The notes under the pieces are model-generated. The model saw only the letters and a program-made list of their open reading frames with translations, ran no database searches and was not told the DNA's origin. From the NCBI GenBank assembly GCA_947623305.1, contig CANQGQ010000012.1, positions 1-64,000 on the forward strand: a DNA stretch of 64,000 nt, in the 5' to 3' direction. A program made the position numbers and the translations under genes. Positions 10,849-19,926 of this stretch are shown one piece after another (positions within the stretch are counted from its first letter, which is position 1; each line of letters opens with the position of its first letter). The stretch comes from an uncultured Alistipes sp. (GTDB lineage Bacteria; Bacteroidota; Bacteroidia; Bacteroidales; Rikenellaceae).

Positions 10849-12885
10849 TTATTTCAACAGGAAGACGATCGACGAATACCCGTCCAGCCGAACCGTAGCG
10901 GTCGAACCGTCGACGGTAGCCGACACCGTTCCGAGTCGGGCGACCGCCTTTTCGATGGGATCGTCGAGCCGGATGACCGAGCTGGCCGGCGAAAAATTGT
11001 GCACGACGAGCATCCGCTGGTCGCCGGCCGTGCGGTACCACGCGGCGATCTGCTTGTACTGCTCGTTCCGGTCGTTATAGACCGCATGGGGCGTCATCTC
11101 GCCCGAAGCCAATGCCGGATAGGTGTTGCGCACGACGGCGAATCGGCGATAGACGTTGAGAATCGACTCGGGATCGCCCTCCTGCGCCGCGACCTCCTTG
11201 ACGGAGGCCATGCCGGCAAAGGTCTTCGACGACGGATCGTCGATCGTCGAACCGTCGCCCCACTTCATCGCCGCACGAACGTATTCGTCGCCGCCCTCTT
11301 TCTTGCCGACATAGCCCAACTCCTCGCCGTAATAGATGTAGGGCGAGCCCGACGCCGTCAACAGCACGGCACCGGCCAGTTTGGCCCGCGCTTCGGAATC
11401 GTTCAGCGACGAACGGGCGCGATCTTCGTCGTGATTCGATAGTTTCGTCGCAGCGATGAAGTCCGCACGACGGGACTTGTAAAGCTCCCTGTACGAAAGG
11501 ATGTCTTTCACGAAATAACAGCCCGTAGCATTGTTGATCGCCCATTCGAGCCGGTTCCAGAAATCGAACTCAAAACAGGCGGGCAGCCCCTTATAGTAAG
11601 GAGCGACCTCCGCAGCCGACGAGAAGACCTCGCCGACCATGTAGAGCGGCACGGAATGCGATTGCCGGAAATGGGCATCGAGCGTCGTGTAGAATTTGTT
11701 CCAGAAGGTGGGATTTTCGTCCGAATCGGCATTGTGATAGATGTGCTTCGCCCCGTCCATGCGCAGGCCGTCGACCCCCATGTCGAGCCACTTTTCGGCC
11801 GCCGAGCAGATCAACTTGAAAGCCGGCGACTGCTCGCATGTGGCGGCGGCGCCGTAATTCAGATCGGCGAACCATTCGGTCCAGAAATGCGAATGATACT
11901 TCAGCACCTCCATGCCGGGCAGCAGAATATCCTTGGCATTGCCGCCGTTGGCCAACGTCATCGGTACGCCCCACTGCATCGGTGCAGCCGACGAAGCGCC
12001 CCATTTGTAATTGTCCCACTGCGTGGCCGACGTTCGCACGAGGCAGCCCCACGGCGACGCGAACTCGACGGCCAACGTATAGATTCCGTTGCCCTGGTCG
12101 TAAAACGCATGATTCGAAGCCTGCTCGCCGAAATAGAGCCATTTGTCTGCGGCCGGCGCACCCGGGTTTTCGATCTGTTCGACTTTCTCGACTTTGAGGG
12201 TCTTGTTCGCGCCGCTCCAGTCGAGCGTGAATTTCAGTCGCTGCGGTGCGGCATCGCCGGTCGCGGTCGAAAACCACTGACCCGCATCGTAGCCCTCGGC
12301 CCCTTCGGTCGCGATCATCGGAATGCGGCCCGCCGCGATGTCGGCCGCAGGGTCGGTCGAAAGGATGTAATAATCGCGATAAGGGCTCTTTTCATCCGCC
12401 AAGGCCGCGCGGAACCAGGGATGCTCGCGGCTCGTATGGTTGATGACCCAATCCATGTAGATGCGGATGCCCCGGGCATGTGCCGCTTCGATCAATGCGC
12501 GGAAATCGGCCTCCGTGCCATAATCCGGATTTATCGCCTCGTAATCCAAGACATCGTACCCGTGATACGAAGCCGCCGGATGGACGGGCGACAACCAGAT
12601 GGCCGAAACACCCAACTGCTGCAAATAATCGAGTTTCGAGACGATGCCCTGCAAGTCTCCCAACCGATCGCCGTTCGAATCGGCAAAGGCATAGACCAGC
12701 AGTTGATAGGTAATATCGGCTCGTTTCACGCCGTCCCATTCATCGGGAGCGACCGCGATTTCCGTCGGTTCGATGATCGGCTCCACGGGCGGTTCGTCGC
12801 CTCCGCTGCTGCACGCGCACAGGGCGCACAACAAGCACACAGTGCACCATCCAGCCACCCGCCAAAGGATGTTCCACTTTTTCAT
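10849..12885 (-). CDS. susG: Surface GH13 alpha-amylase with inserted starch-binding module (SusG-like)
   Basis: 678 residues; SusG has 692. The N-terminus is a lipoprotein signal ending in CACSSGGDE, with acidic residues after the Cys as in Bacteroidetes surface-export signals. Catalytic residues are Asp377 (RMDGAKH), Glu419 (VGEVFS) and Asp486 (NHDEDR), at an offset of 11-12 from SusG Asp388, Glu431 and Asp498. Residues of about 215-335 form an insertion in the B domain that contains tryptophans (LYFGEQ, WDNYKWG), matching the place of the CBM58 module of SusG. The role is endo-cleavage of starch at the cell surface, feeding SusCD. It follows the SusE/F-like gene after a 125 bp gap holding an attenuator-like hairpin. 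Confidence 0.92.
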   Translation of the reverse strand: MKKWNILWRVAGWCTVCLLCALCACSSGGDEPPVEPIIEPTEIAVAPDEWDGVKRADITYQLLVYAFADSNGDRLGDLQGIVSKLDYLQQLGVSAIWLSPVHPAASYHGYDVLDYEAINPDYGTEADFRALIEAAHARGIRIYMDWVINHTSREHPWFRAALADEKSPYRDYYILSTDPAADIAAGRIPMIATEGAEGYDAGQWFSTATGDAAPQRLKFTLDWSGANKTLKVEKVEQIENPGAPAADKWLYFGEQASNHAFYDQGNGIYTLAVEFASPWGCLVRTSATQWDNYKWGASSAAPMQWGVPMTLANGGNAKDILLPGMEVLKYHSHFWTEWFADLNYGAAATCEQSPAFKLICSAAEKWLDMGVDGLRMDGAKHIYHNADSDENPTFWNKFYTTLDAHFRQSHSVPLYMVGEVFSSAAEVAPYYKGLPACFEFDFWNRLEWAINNATGCYFVKDILSYRELYKSRRADFIAATKLSNHDEDRARSSLNDSEARAKLAGAVLLTASGSPYIYYGEELGYVGKKEGGDEYVRAAMKWGDGSTIDDPSSKTFAGMASVKEVAAQEGDPESILNVYRRFAVVRNTYPALASGEMTPHAVYNDRNEQYKQIAAWYRTAGDQRMLVVHNFSPASSVIRLDDPIEKAVARLGTVSATVDGSTATVRLDGYSSIVFLLK

Positions 12886-12920
12886 AAGTATTTCGTTTTA
12901 GTCGGTTTCGATTCGTTCGG

Positions 12921-12995
12921 GGTCGGCGCACCGGTCAAAGTACGCCGACCAAAACAGAGCGGGCGGAGGGTCGTTCGCAGACCGCCCCGCCTGCT
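12921..12995 (-). terminator. Probable attenuator hairpins between binding-protein and amylase genes
   Basis: An imperfect GC-rich stem at 12958-12995 (AGCGGGCGG..GGTC with GACCG..CCCGCC.GCT) is followed on the minus strand by CTGTTTTGG. A second perfect 8 bp inverted repeat (GGTCGGCG / CGCCGACC) lies at 12921-12928 and 12943-12950. Together they would make partial termination after susCDE and lower expression of the downstream enzymes. The level of termination is inferred. Confidence 0.5.
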
Positions 12996-13010
12996 CGGAT
13001 CGTTCAGCGA

Positions 13011-15101
13011 TTATTTGTATTCGCTGACCGTGATCGTCTCGGCAGCCGCGTCGTACACCAAATAGACGCTCTTGCCTACCAAGGCATCGTTCTTGATGTT
13101 GCCAGCGCCTTTCGTTACGGAGAATGCCGTATCGAATGCCGCGAACTCGCCGCCGCGGTCATCGTCCCAAGCACCGTCCTTGCGAATCTTGAACTCGCCG
13201 TCGGCTACGAACGGAACGCTGCGGAAGGTGGTTCCGTCGGCAACCATTACTACGTCGCTGTCCCAGTTCGAACCGTTGACTTGTCCGACAACGCCCCAAC
13301 GACCGGCAGCCAGTTTGTCGATCGTGATCGTTTGATCGTTCAGATTGAGGGTTACCAGCACCGGAGCGCCTGCGGTACCCTCGACTTTGATATTCTCGCC
13401 ATTCTCGCTCACAGCCGTGAAGGGCTTGCCGAATGCTTCGAACGTGCCGCCATAGCTGATGTCCCAAGCTGAATCCTGACGAATCTTGAAACCGCCTTCA
13501 CCGAGCACGGCCACGGTGGTGTAGATGTTGCTTCCGGCCGAAGTTTCCAGCAAGTGGTAGGTATCCTTATCCCAGCCGTTGGCCAGTGCATCGCCGACCA
13601 TGCCGAGGCCTTGGTTGGCCGGCAGTACGGTAACCGTTTCGGTCTTCGGGTCGTAAACCACGGCGTAATCGCCCTTTTCAACCGTCATGTTGGCACCGTT
13701 ATTCGTTACCGGAGATGCCGCACCTACAGTTACGGCACCGCCGCGGTTGATGTCCCAGGCATTGTTCCAGCGGAGTTTGAACTCACCATCCAGCGTCGTT
13801 ACGGGGCTTACCCACAGACCGTTCTCGTTAGCCGTCAGATAAACGTCGAGCGTCCAGTCGGTATTGCCGTTGACGTTGCCGATGAGCGACCACAAACCGG
13901 CTTTGATTTTCACTTCGGGTTCCGGTTCGGGCTCGTCGCCGCCGGCGGGTGCCGTCGGCTCCTCCTGGCCGTACATCTTACCGTCGAACGTGTACTCTCC
14001 GTTGTTGAAGTCTACGTAGACACGATAGTTGCCCGCTTCGACCGGAATATTACCGCCGCCGTTCGCCAGATCGACGCCCCAGTTCAACGTCCAGTCGCTG
14101 TCGGCGCGGAGCTTCATTTCGGTTGCGTCGGCAACCGTAATATCGGCATAGAAGCGGTGTTTGTAGGCGTTGTACTCCATCACGATGTCGTTGTCCCAGT
14201 CGCCGTTGAGACCGATGATGCCGACCTGGTCGGCCGACCACGATTTCTTCAGCACGAGCGACGTCTTGTCGAACTCGAACATGTAGAAGCGCTTGGAATA
14301 AGCCTTGATGTCGCCCGAACCACCATCGTTGATCAACTGAACCGATGCCGCTTCGGCCTCGGGAGCCGTTGCGGCTTTGTCCAGGCCCCAGTTGCCATTG
14401 TCCCAATTGGCGGCACCGGTCAGTTTGAATCCGTTGGCCGCTTTTTCGCCGAAGTCGATCAAGCCCGTGTAGGTCGAACCGCCCTTATAAGCGTAGAGAT
14501 ATTGATCGACATTGTCGAAACTCCAGCCGTTGAAGTCGCCGATGACCCAAACATGCTCGAACTTGTCGACATCGTTGATCTCGACATTGTAGGGCGTGAA
14601 TTGTGCGATGACCGCATCGGAATAGAACTCCGTTCCTTCGACCGTCGTCCCCTTGTCGTTGGCCAGATTGGTTACCACGAAAAACCGCACCGTACACTCC
14701 TCACCGGGCAAAACGCCCAAATTGAGCAACACATTGTTGAGATCCTTCTGCGGGATGGTGATCGTCGCAGGGTCGGTGCTGACGACAGCCGCCGAAATAC
14801 GGGTCATCGTCGAGATGTCGGGAAGCACGGAAGCCGCCTCCTTGGCCGATGCGACCGACGCAAGGTCGACGTAAACCGAATAGTTCACGTTGGTCGGCAC
14901 GCCGTAATCGGCTTTCGTATAAGTCAACACAACAGGCGCGCCATCGGCCGTCAGGATACCTCCATCGGGGCCGGAAAGCGTCCCTGCCACGGGGGCGACG
15001 ACATCCGACGGGTGGTAGATGACGTCGATATGATCCTGCTCGCACGATCCGAACCACAGACCGGCCGCCGCAAGACACAATATACTAAATAACTTTTTCA
15101 T
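13011..15101 (-). CDS. Multi-module surface starch-binding lipoprotein (SusE/SusF-like)
   Basis: 696 residues, clearly longer than SusE (387) or SusF (485). It has a lipoprotein signal (MKKLFSILCLAAAGLWFGSC), then an Ig-like N-terminal SusE domain (about 30-180). Five tandem carbohydrate-binding modules follow, starting near VWVIGDFNGW, VGIIGLNGDW, WSLIGNVNG, LGMVGDALANGW and WGVVGQVNGS. The last three share 'W-x-hydrophobic-x-G' starts and an 'F-K-[IL]-R-x-[DN]-x-AWD-x-x-x-GG' core, the pattern of starch-binding SusE/F modules. An acidic, proline-rich linker (EEPTAPAGGDEPEPEPEV) separates the second and third. It should hold starch at the surface beside SusD and SusG. It starts 31 bp after susD. 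Confidence 0.88.
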   Translation of the reverse strand: MKKLFSILCLAAAGLWFGSCEQDHIDVIYHPSDVVAPVAGTLSGPDGGILTADGAPVVLTYTKADYGVPTNVNYSVYVDLASVASAKEAASVLPDISTMTRISAAVVSTDPATITIPQKDLNNVLLNLGVLPGEECTVRFFVVTNLANDKGTTVEGTEFYSDAVIAQFTPYNVEINDVDKFEHVWVIGDFNGWSFDNVDQYLYAYKGGSTYTGLIDFGEKAANGFKLTGAANWDNGNWGLDKAATAPEAEAASVQLINDGGSGDIKAYSKRFYMFEFDKTSLVLKKSWSADQVGIIGLNGDWDNDIVMEYNAYKHRFYADITVADATEMKLRADSDWTLNWGVDLANGGGNIPVEAGNYRVYVDFNNGEYTFDGKMYGQEEPTAPAGGDEPEPEPEVKIKAGLWSLIGNVNGNTDWTLDVYLTANENGLWVSPVTTLDGEFKLRWNNAWDINRGGAVTVGAASPVTNNGANMTVEKGDYAVVYDPKTETVTVLPANQGLGMVGDALANGWDKDTYHLLETSAGSNIYTTVAVLGEGGFKIRQDSAWDISYGGTFEAFGKPFTAVSENGENIKVEGTAGAPVLVTLNLNDQTITIDKLAAGRWGVVGQVNGSNWDSDVVMVADGTTFRSVPFVADGEFKIRKDGAWDDDRGGEFAAFDTAFSVTKGAGNIKNDALVGKSVYLVYDAAAETITVSEYK

Positions 15102-15132
15102 CGTTTGCTGTTTTTATCGGTTCATACTCTGA

Positions 15133-16716
15133 TTAATAACCCGGATTCTGTACCAGACTGCCGTTCGAATTGAGGTCGGACGACGGAATGGGCATCAGAT
15201 TGAAATGATCGTCGACCCGCTGTCCGGCTTTCAGACCGCCTTTGTACTGCCACAGGTAATCGTTCGTGGTGAACAGGCCGTAACGAATCAAGTCCTGACG
15301 ACGGCAGCACTCCCACATCATTTCGCGGGCACGTTCGTCGAGCACGTCCTCCTTGGTGAACGACGTTACGGCAGACAGACCGGCACGCGTGCGGACTTCG
15401 TTGAAAGCGTTCAACGCCTCCGACATCGAACCGGCTCCGCGGGCGGCGCACTCGGCCATCATCAGATAGGCGTCGGCCGCGCGGAACACGGGGAAGTCGG
15501 TATCGACGAAACCGTCGGCTTGTCCCGGGGTTCCATCGCTCTTCTTATTAGTGAACTTCATCGACTTGTAACCGCCACTGGTGAACTCCGACAAAACCTC
15601 GATGCTTGCACCGTACTGCGTGAAGAACATGGCGCGGGCATCCTTGTCGAGGTCGAACTTCGAAGTGAACTCCGGCGTAACCGACAGACCGCCCCACCCG
15701 CTTGCGATACCGAACGAAGCAGCATCCATATCGCCACCGACGGCTGCGAAGATCAAGAAGTCCATACCGCCGTAAGATTGCGTATTCAGACCGTCGAACT
15801 CAACCGCGAAGATGATTTCGTCGCCGTTGTAGGTGGTGTTTTTCGTCCAGCGATGGTTGTCGGCCATGAAAAGCTCGGCGAAATTGTCGTGCAGACGATA
15901 TTTCTGACGGATGATCGCGCTCTGTTCGTAGCACTTGTCGTACATCGCGGTGCCTTTCCATACCTCGGCATTGAGGTAGAGTTTGGCCAGAATCATGCGC
16001 ACCATGCCCTTGTCGCAGCGGCCGTAGACGTTCTTGCCCTCATCGGCAAGTCCGCTGCCGCTGTCGAGCAGTTCGAGCGCCTCCTTTTCCATCCAGTCGA
16101 ACAGGTCGCCGCGCTCGATGCGCTGACCGCCCGTCGCGCCGACCGTATTGGCCTCCGTCGCGAACGGCACGTTGCCGAAGAGGTCGATGGCGTGGTAGTA
16201 GCTCAACAGACGCAACGCGCGCGCCTCGGCGATGAAAGCGTTCTTCTGCGGGAACTCGGAATCGGGAATACCGGCGACATTGGCATTGATCTGACGAATC
16301 AACTCGTTGCAGAGACTGACCTGGTAGAAAATACGCGCATACATGCCGACCACCAACACATTCGAAGCCGTCCAGCACTGGTTGTGGAGGTCGAATACGC
16401 CCGGGTCGTTCCAGCAGCAGACCGATTCGTCGGTCGTGAGGCACTGCATGTTCCACAAGGCGCGCAGATACTGACCCGTACCGCCGTCGAGGCCGTCGAT
16501 GTCGGGGCCGCCGTTCACGCCTTTGGACGACGAAACGGCCAAACCCTGGTAACACTTCGCGAGCACGGCCTCGAACGCATCCTGCGACGAAAGCACATCC
16601 TGCGGGAGCTGCACATCGGGGTCGATCGGCTGCGTATCCAAATCGCCCGTGCACGAACCTGCACCCAGCATACATGCTGCGGCGAAGGTCATCATCAAGA
16701 CTTTATACTTTTTCAT
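15133..16716 (-). CDS. susD: SusD-family starch-binding lipoprotein
   Basis: 527 residues with a lipoprotein signal (MKKYKVLMMTFAAACMLGAGSC). Typical SusD features follow: 'DAFEAVLAKCYQGLA' near the N-terminus, the TPR-like helices with 'AEARALRLLSYYHAIDLFGNVPF', 'RGDLFDWMEKE', and 'RAADAYLMMAECAARG' with 'LNAFNEVRTRAGL' near the C-terminus. SusD caps the SusC barrel and hands starch oligosaccharides to it. It starts 23 bp after susC. Confidence 0.95.
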   Translation of the reverse strand: MKKYKVLMMTFAAACMLGAGSCTGDLDTQPIDPDVQLPQDVLSSQDAFEAVLAKCYQGLAVSSSKGVNGGPDIDGLDGGTGQYLRALWNMQCLTTDESVCCWNDPGVFDLHNQCWTASNVLVVGMYARIFYQVSLCNELIRQINANVAGIPDSEFPQKNAFIAEARALRLLSYYHAIDLFGNVPFATEANTVGATGGQRIERGDLFDWMEKEALELLDSGSGLADEGKNVYGRCDKGMVRMILAKLYLNAEVWKGTAMYDKCYEQSAIIRQKYRLHDNFAELFMADNHRWTKNTTYNGDEIIFAVEFDGLNTQSYGGMDFLIFAAVGGDMDAASFGIASGWGGLSVTPEFTSKFDLDKDARAMFFTQYGASIEVLSEFTSGGYKSMKFTNKKSDGTPGQADGFVDTDFPVFRAADAYLMMAECAARGAGSMSEALNAFNEVRTRAGLSAVTSFTKEDVLDERAREMMWECCRRQDLIRYGLFTTNDYLWQYKGGLKAGQRVDDHFNLMPIPSSDLNSNGSLVQNPGY

Positions 16717-16739
16717 AATTTACAGTCGTTTTTTGGGGA

Positions 16740-19700
16740 TTAGAAATTGAATTTCACACCGAGAATGTAGGTGCGCGGACGCGGATACATGTTGTTGTCG
16801 ATACCCGAGTAGATTTCGGGGTCGATGCCATCGTAGCCCGTGAACGTGCAGACGTTCTGCACCGTACCGAATACGCTCAACGACATCGGACGCGAAAGTT
16901 TCTTGCCCAGCGCGAAGCGGTAGCTCAACGTGATGTTGTCGATCTTGAGGAACGACGCATTGCGCACGTAGTAATCCGACAGATACTGCGCCTCCTTGAC
17001 GAAGCCCGTAGCTGCGGCCGACGCCTTGCGGTTCGCAATGAAGTTCGTGGCCGTGAAGGCGCCCGACAGGAGTTCGTTGTTCGACGACATGTTGTCGTAG
17101 ACGTAGTTGCCGATGTTGGCGTGTGCCGAAACGGCCAGCGTCAACGCCTTCCACGACAGCTGCGTGTTGAAGCCCAGCGTAACGTCGGGAGCGGCCTTCT
17201 TGAAGCAATAACGGTCTTTGTCGTCGATCTTGCCGTCTTCGTTGCGGTCGACGTACAGGCCCTCGATCGGCTTGCCCGCCTCGTCGTAAATCTGCTGGAA
17301 TACGAAGAACGAATAGGTCGGATGGCCCGTCTGGTGCACCTGGCAGTTGTTGCCCGTACCGCCCGACACGCCGCCGGTCAGCACGCCCAGATAACCCTCC
17401 GTACCGTCTTCGGCCGAGAGGTGGGTGATCTTGTTCTTGTTCCAGGCGGCGTTGAATCCGATCGTCCAGTTCCAATCCTTGGTCTCGATGGGCACGGCGT
17501 TGATTTCGAACTCGACGCCCGTGTTCTCCATGTCGCCGATGTTGGCGTTCAGATAGTTCTTGAGGTTGGCACCGGCGGCGATCGGCGTGTAGTTCAGCAT
17601 GTCGGTCGTCTTGCGGTAGTAGAAGTCCACCGAACCGTAGATGCGGCCGTTTAGGAAGCCGTAGTCCAAACCGGCGTTGTAGGTGGTGGTGGTCTCCCAC
17701 TTCAGATCGGCGTTGTAGCCCTGGGGCGTGATCGGGATGATGACCTTGTCGCCGAACTGGTAGTAGCTGCCGAGTTCGTTCAAGACATAGGTGGGCAGCG
17801 TGTCGTAGAGACCGCCGACCTCCTGCTGACCGGTCTTACCCCAGCTCAAGCGCAGCTTGAGGTTCGAGAGCGCGCGGCTGTCTTTGAGGAAACTTTCGTT
17901 CGAGATGTTCCAGCCGACGGCCACCGAGGGGAATACGCCCCACTTGTTGTTCGAGAAGCGCGAGGTACCGTCGCGACGGATCGTCGCCGTGAGGTAGTAA
18001 CGGTTGTCGAACGAATAGTTGGCACGGCCGAAGAACGAAACGAGGTACTGCTCCTCCTTATCGACAAATGGCATTTTCAGCCAATAGTTCGGCGCATCGG
18101 GTGCGGTACCGTCAGCGCGGAACTGCTGCTCCGCCGACGATTTGTAGATGTGCTGCCACGAATAACCGGCCATCACATCGAACGAATGGCGGCCGAGCGT
18201 CTTGGCATAGGCGATGTAGGCCTCCAAGGTCTGGGTGCGCTTCATCTGCGAATAGTCCTTGTGGTAACCGCTACCGGTTTGGGTTACGTCGTGCATCGTC
18301 TGCTCGCGGCCCGGAGCCACGTCGACCGTACCGTTCGACTTCGAGTAGTCGAGACCGAGGTTCAAGTTCACGCGCAGGTCTTCGAAACCGTGAATCTTGT
18401 AGTCGATCTGCGCATTGCCGATGAAGCGTTTGGCGTTGGCCTCATCGAACTTGTCGTTCAAGAGGGCGAGGGGGTTCTGGGCGGCCTGCGTATTGTAGTT
18501 GGACTGCGTGAGTTCCGGATAACCGTCGGCACCGAGCTTGCCGTTGTGCCACCACGAATAACCGTTCAGACCGTGCTCGTCGTAGACGGGTTTGGTTGGG
18601 TCGTACGACACGGCCGCACCCACAGCATCCTGATTGGCGAAGCGGTTGTCCATGTTCATGCCCTTCGCATTCAAATTGACCGACAGGTGTTTGTTCAGCA
18701 ACTGGGGATTCAACGAAACAGCGAGCGTTTCGCGCGTCATGTTCGACGTCTTGAGCGTACCGTCCTGGTTCAGATAACCGACCGATACGCGATAGGGCAT
18801 CGCATTCTTCGCCGCCTTGTCGAAGTTCACATTGCCCGTCAGGCTGATGTTACCTTCGTAGGACTGGGCCAGCTGGTAGACCTCTTTCTGCCAGTCCGTA
18901 TTGTAGAATTTCTGCTCGCCGCCGTAAGTGAGACCCAGCGCACGGTAAGCGTTGCTGTCTTCGCCGTAATAACCGCGAACCGCCTCGATCAACTGCGAAG
19001 CGTTCATCATGTCGACGTACTTCGAATTGTGGCTCAACGAAGCCGTAAAATCGACGTCCACGTGCGGAATGGCCGCATCGCGGCTCGACCCCTTCTTGGT
19101 CGTGATGATGATGACACCGTTCGATGCGCGCGAACCGTAGATGGCCGTCGCCGACGCATCTTTCAGCACGGTGTACGATTCGATGTCGGAGGGGTTGATC
19201 GACGCCAGCGGATTGCTGACGCCGCTAATGTCGTCGTTCGTAACGGGCAGCCCGTCGATGATGATCAACGGATCGTTCGACGCATTGAGCGACGAACCGC
19301 CACGGATGCGGATGGTCGCTTTGGAACCCGGCGCACCGTCGCCCGAAGTGATGACGACACCGGCGCTCTTACCACGCAACAGATCGGCCGGCGACGAAAC
19401 CATACCTTTATTCAGTTGATCGGCCTTGACCGTAACGACCGAACCGGTCGCATCGTTCTTCTTAACGGTACCGTAACCGATGACAATCACTTCGTCGAGC
19501 GACGTGAGGTCCTCTTCGAGCACCACATGCTTCAAGTCGGCCGACGAGGCGACGCGCGTTACGGGTTTGTAACCGATGAAGCTCACTTCGACGACGGAAT
19601 TCGGGCCGGTTACGGCCAACGCATACCGACCGTCGATGTCGGTCGTCGTGCCGCGAACCGTTCCCTGCTCCACGATCGAGACGCCGATCATCGGAGCGCC

Positions 19701-19817
19701 GGAGGCATCGACGACGACGCCATTCACCTCATAATCACCGCTCTGGGCAACTGCGAGGGGGGGGGTAATCGCAAATAGAAGCATCATACCCAAACACATA
19801 GCTGCAACTTTTTTCAT
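16740..19817 (-). CDS. susC: SusC-family TonB-dependent starch transporter
   Basis: 1025 residues. Order: signal peptide (to about 24), carboxypeptidase-like regulatory domain (YEVNGVVVDASGAPMIGVSI), plug domain with 'SADLLRGKSAGVVITSGDGAPG', 'IRIRGGSSLNASNDPLIIIDG' type motifs and 'ASATAIYGSRASNGVIIITTKKG', then a 22-strand barrel ending in 'YILGVKFNF'. It imports malto-oligosaccharides across the outer membrane with TonB energy, in complex with SusD. The signal peptide is coded in part by a run of nine cytosines (see 19757). No clean TAnnTTTG promoter is visible in the 109 bp to the GH65 gene, so transcription may come from the MFS promoter or from a regulated site I cannot identify. Confidence 0.95.
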   Translation of the reverse strand: MKKVAAMCLGMMLLFAITPPLAVAQSGDYEVNGVVVDASGAPMIGVSIVEQGTVRGTTTDIDGRYALAVTGPNSVVEVSFIGYKPVTRVASSADLKHVVLEEDLTSLDEVIVIGYGTVKKNDATGSVVTVKADQLNKGMVSSPADLLRGKSAGVVITSGDGAPGSKATIRIRGGSSLNASNDPLIIIDGLPVTNDDISGVSNPLASINPSDIESYTVLKDASATAIYGSRASNGVIIITTKKGSSRDAAIPHVDVDFTASLSHNSKYVDMMNASQLIEAVRGYYGEDSNAYRALGLTYGGEQKFYNTDWQKEVYQLAQSYEGNISLTGNVNFDKAAKNAMPYRVSVGYLNQDGTLKTSNMTRETLAVSLNPQLLNKHLSVNLNAKGMNMDNRFANQDAVGAAVSYDPTKPVYDEHGLNGYSWWHNGKLGADGYPELTQSNYNTQAAQNPLALLNDKFDEANAKRFIGNAQIDYKIHGFEDLRVNLNLGLDYSKSNGTVDVAPGREQTMHDVTQTGSGYHKDYSQMKRTQTLEAYIAYAKTLGRHSFDVMAGYSWQHIYKSSAEQQFRADGTAPDAPNYWLKMPFVDKEEQYLVSFFGRANYSFDNRYYLTATIRRDGTSRFSNNKWGVFPSVAVGWNISNESFLKDSRALSNLKLRLSWGKTGQQEVGGLYDTLPTYVLNELGSYYQFGDKVIIPITPQGYNADLKWETTTTYNAGLDYGFLNGRIYGSVDFYYRKTTDMLNYTPIAAGANLKNYLNANIGDMENTGVEFEINAVPIETKDWNWTIGFNAAWNKNKITHLSAEDGTEGYLGVLTGGVSGGTGNNCQVHQTGHPTYSFFVFQQIYDEAGKPIEGLYVDRNEDGKIDDKDRYCFKKAAPDVTLGFNTQLSWKALTLAVSAHANIGNYVYDNMSSNNELLSGAFTATNFIANRKASAAATGFVKEAQYLSDYYVRNASFLKIDNITLSYRFALGKKLSRPMSLSVFGTVQNVCTFTGYDGIDPEIYSGIDNNMYPRPRTYILGVKFNF
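19757..19765 (-). repeat. C9 homopolymer in the susC signal-peptide codons
   Basis: Nine consecutive C residues on the coding strand (G on the plus strand) encode part of the ...ITPPLA... stretch of the SusC signal peptide. Gain or loss of one base would frameshift the protein close to its start. Such tracts are classic slipped-strand phase-variation sites. Confidence 0.8.
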
Positions 19818-19926
19818 AAAGTCCTTTGTGTTAGTTAATAATTGGTTGATTGGTTTAGTTATCGTTTTTTATGTTTTTTCGGCGCGAACGACGCAGCCTT
19901 TCGCCGCCCGCAGCCGGATCATTCGG

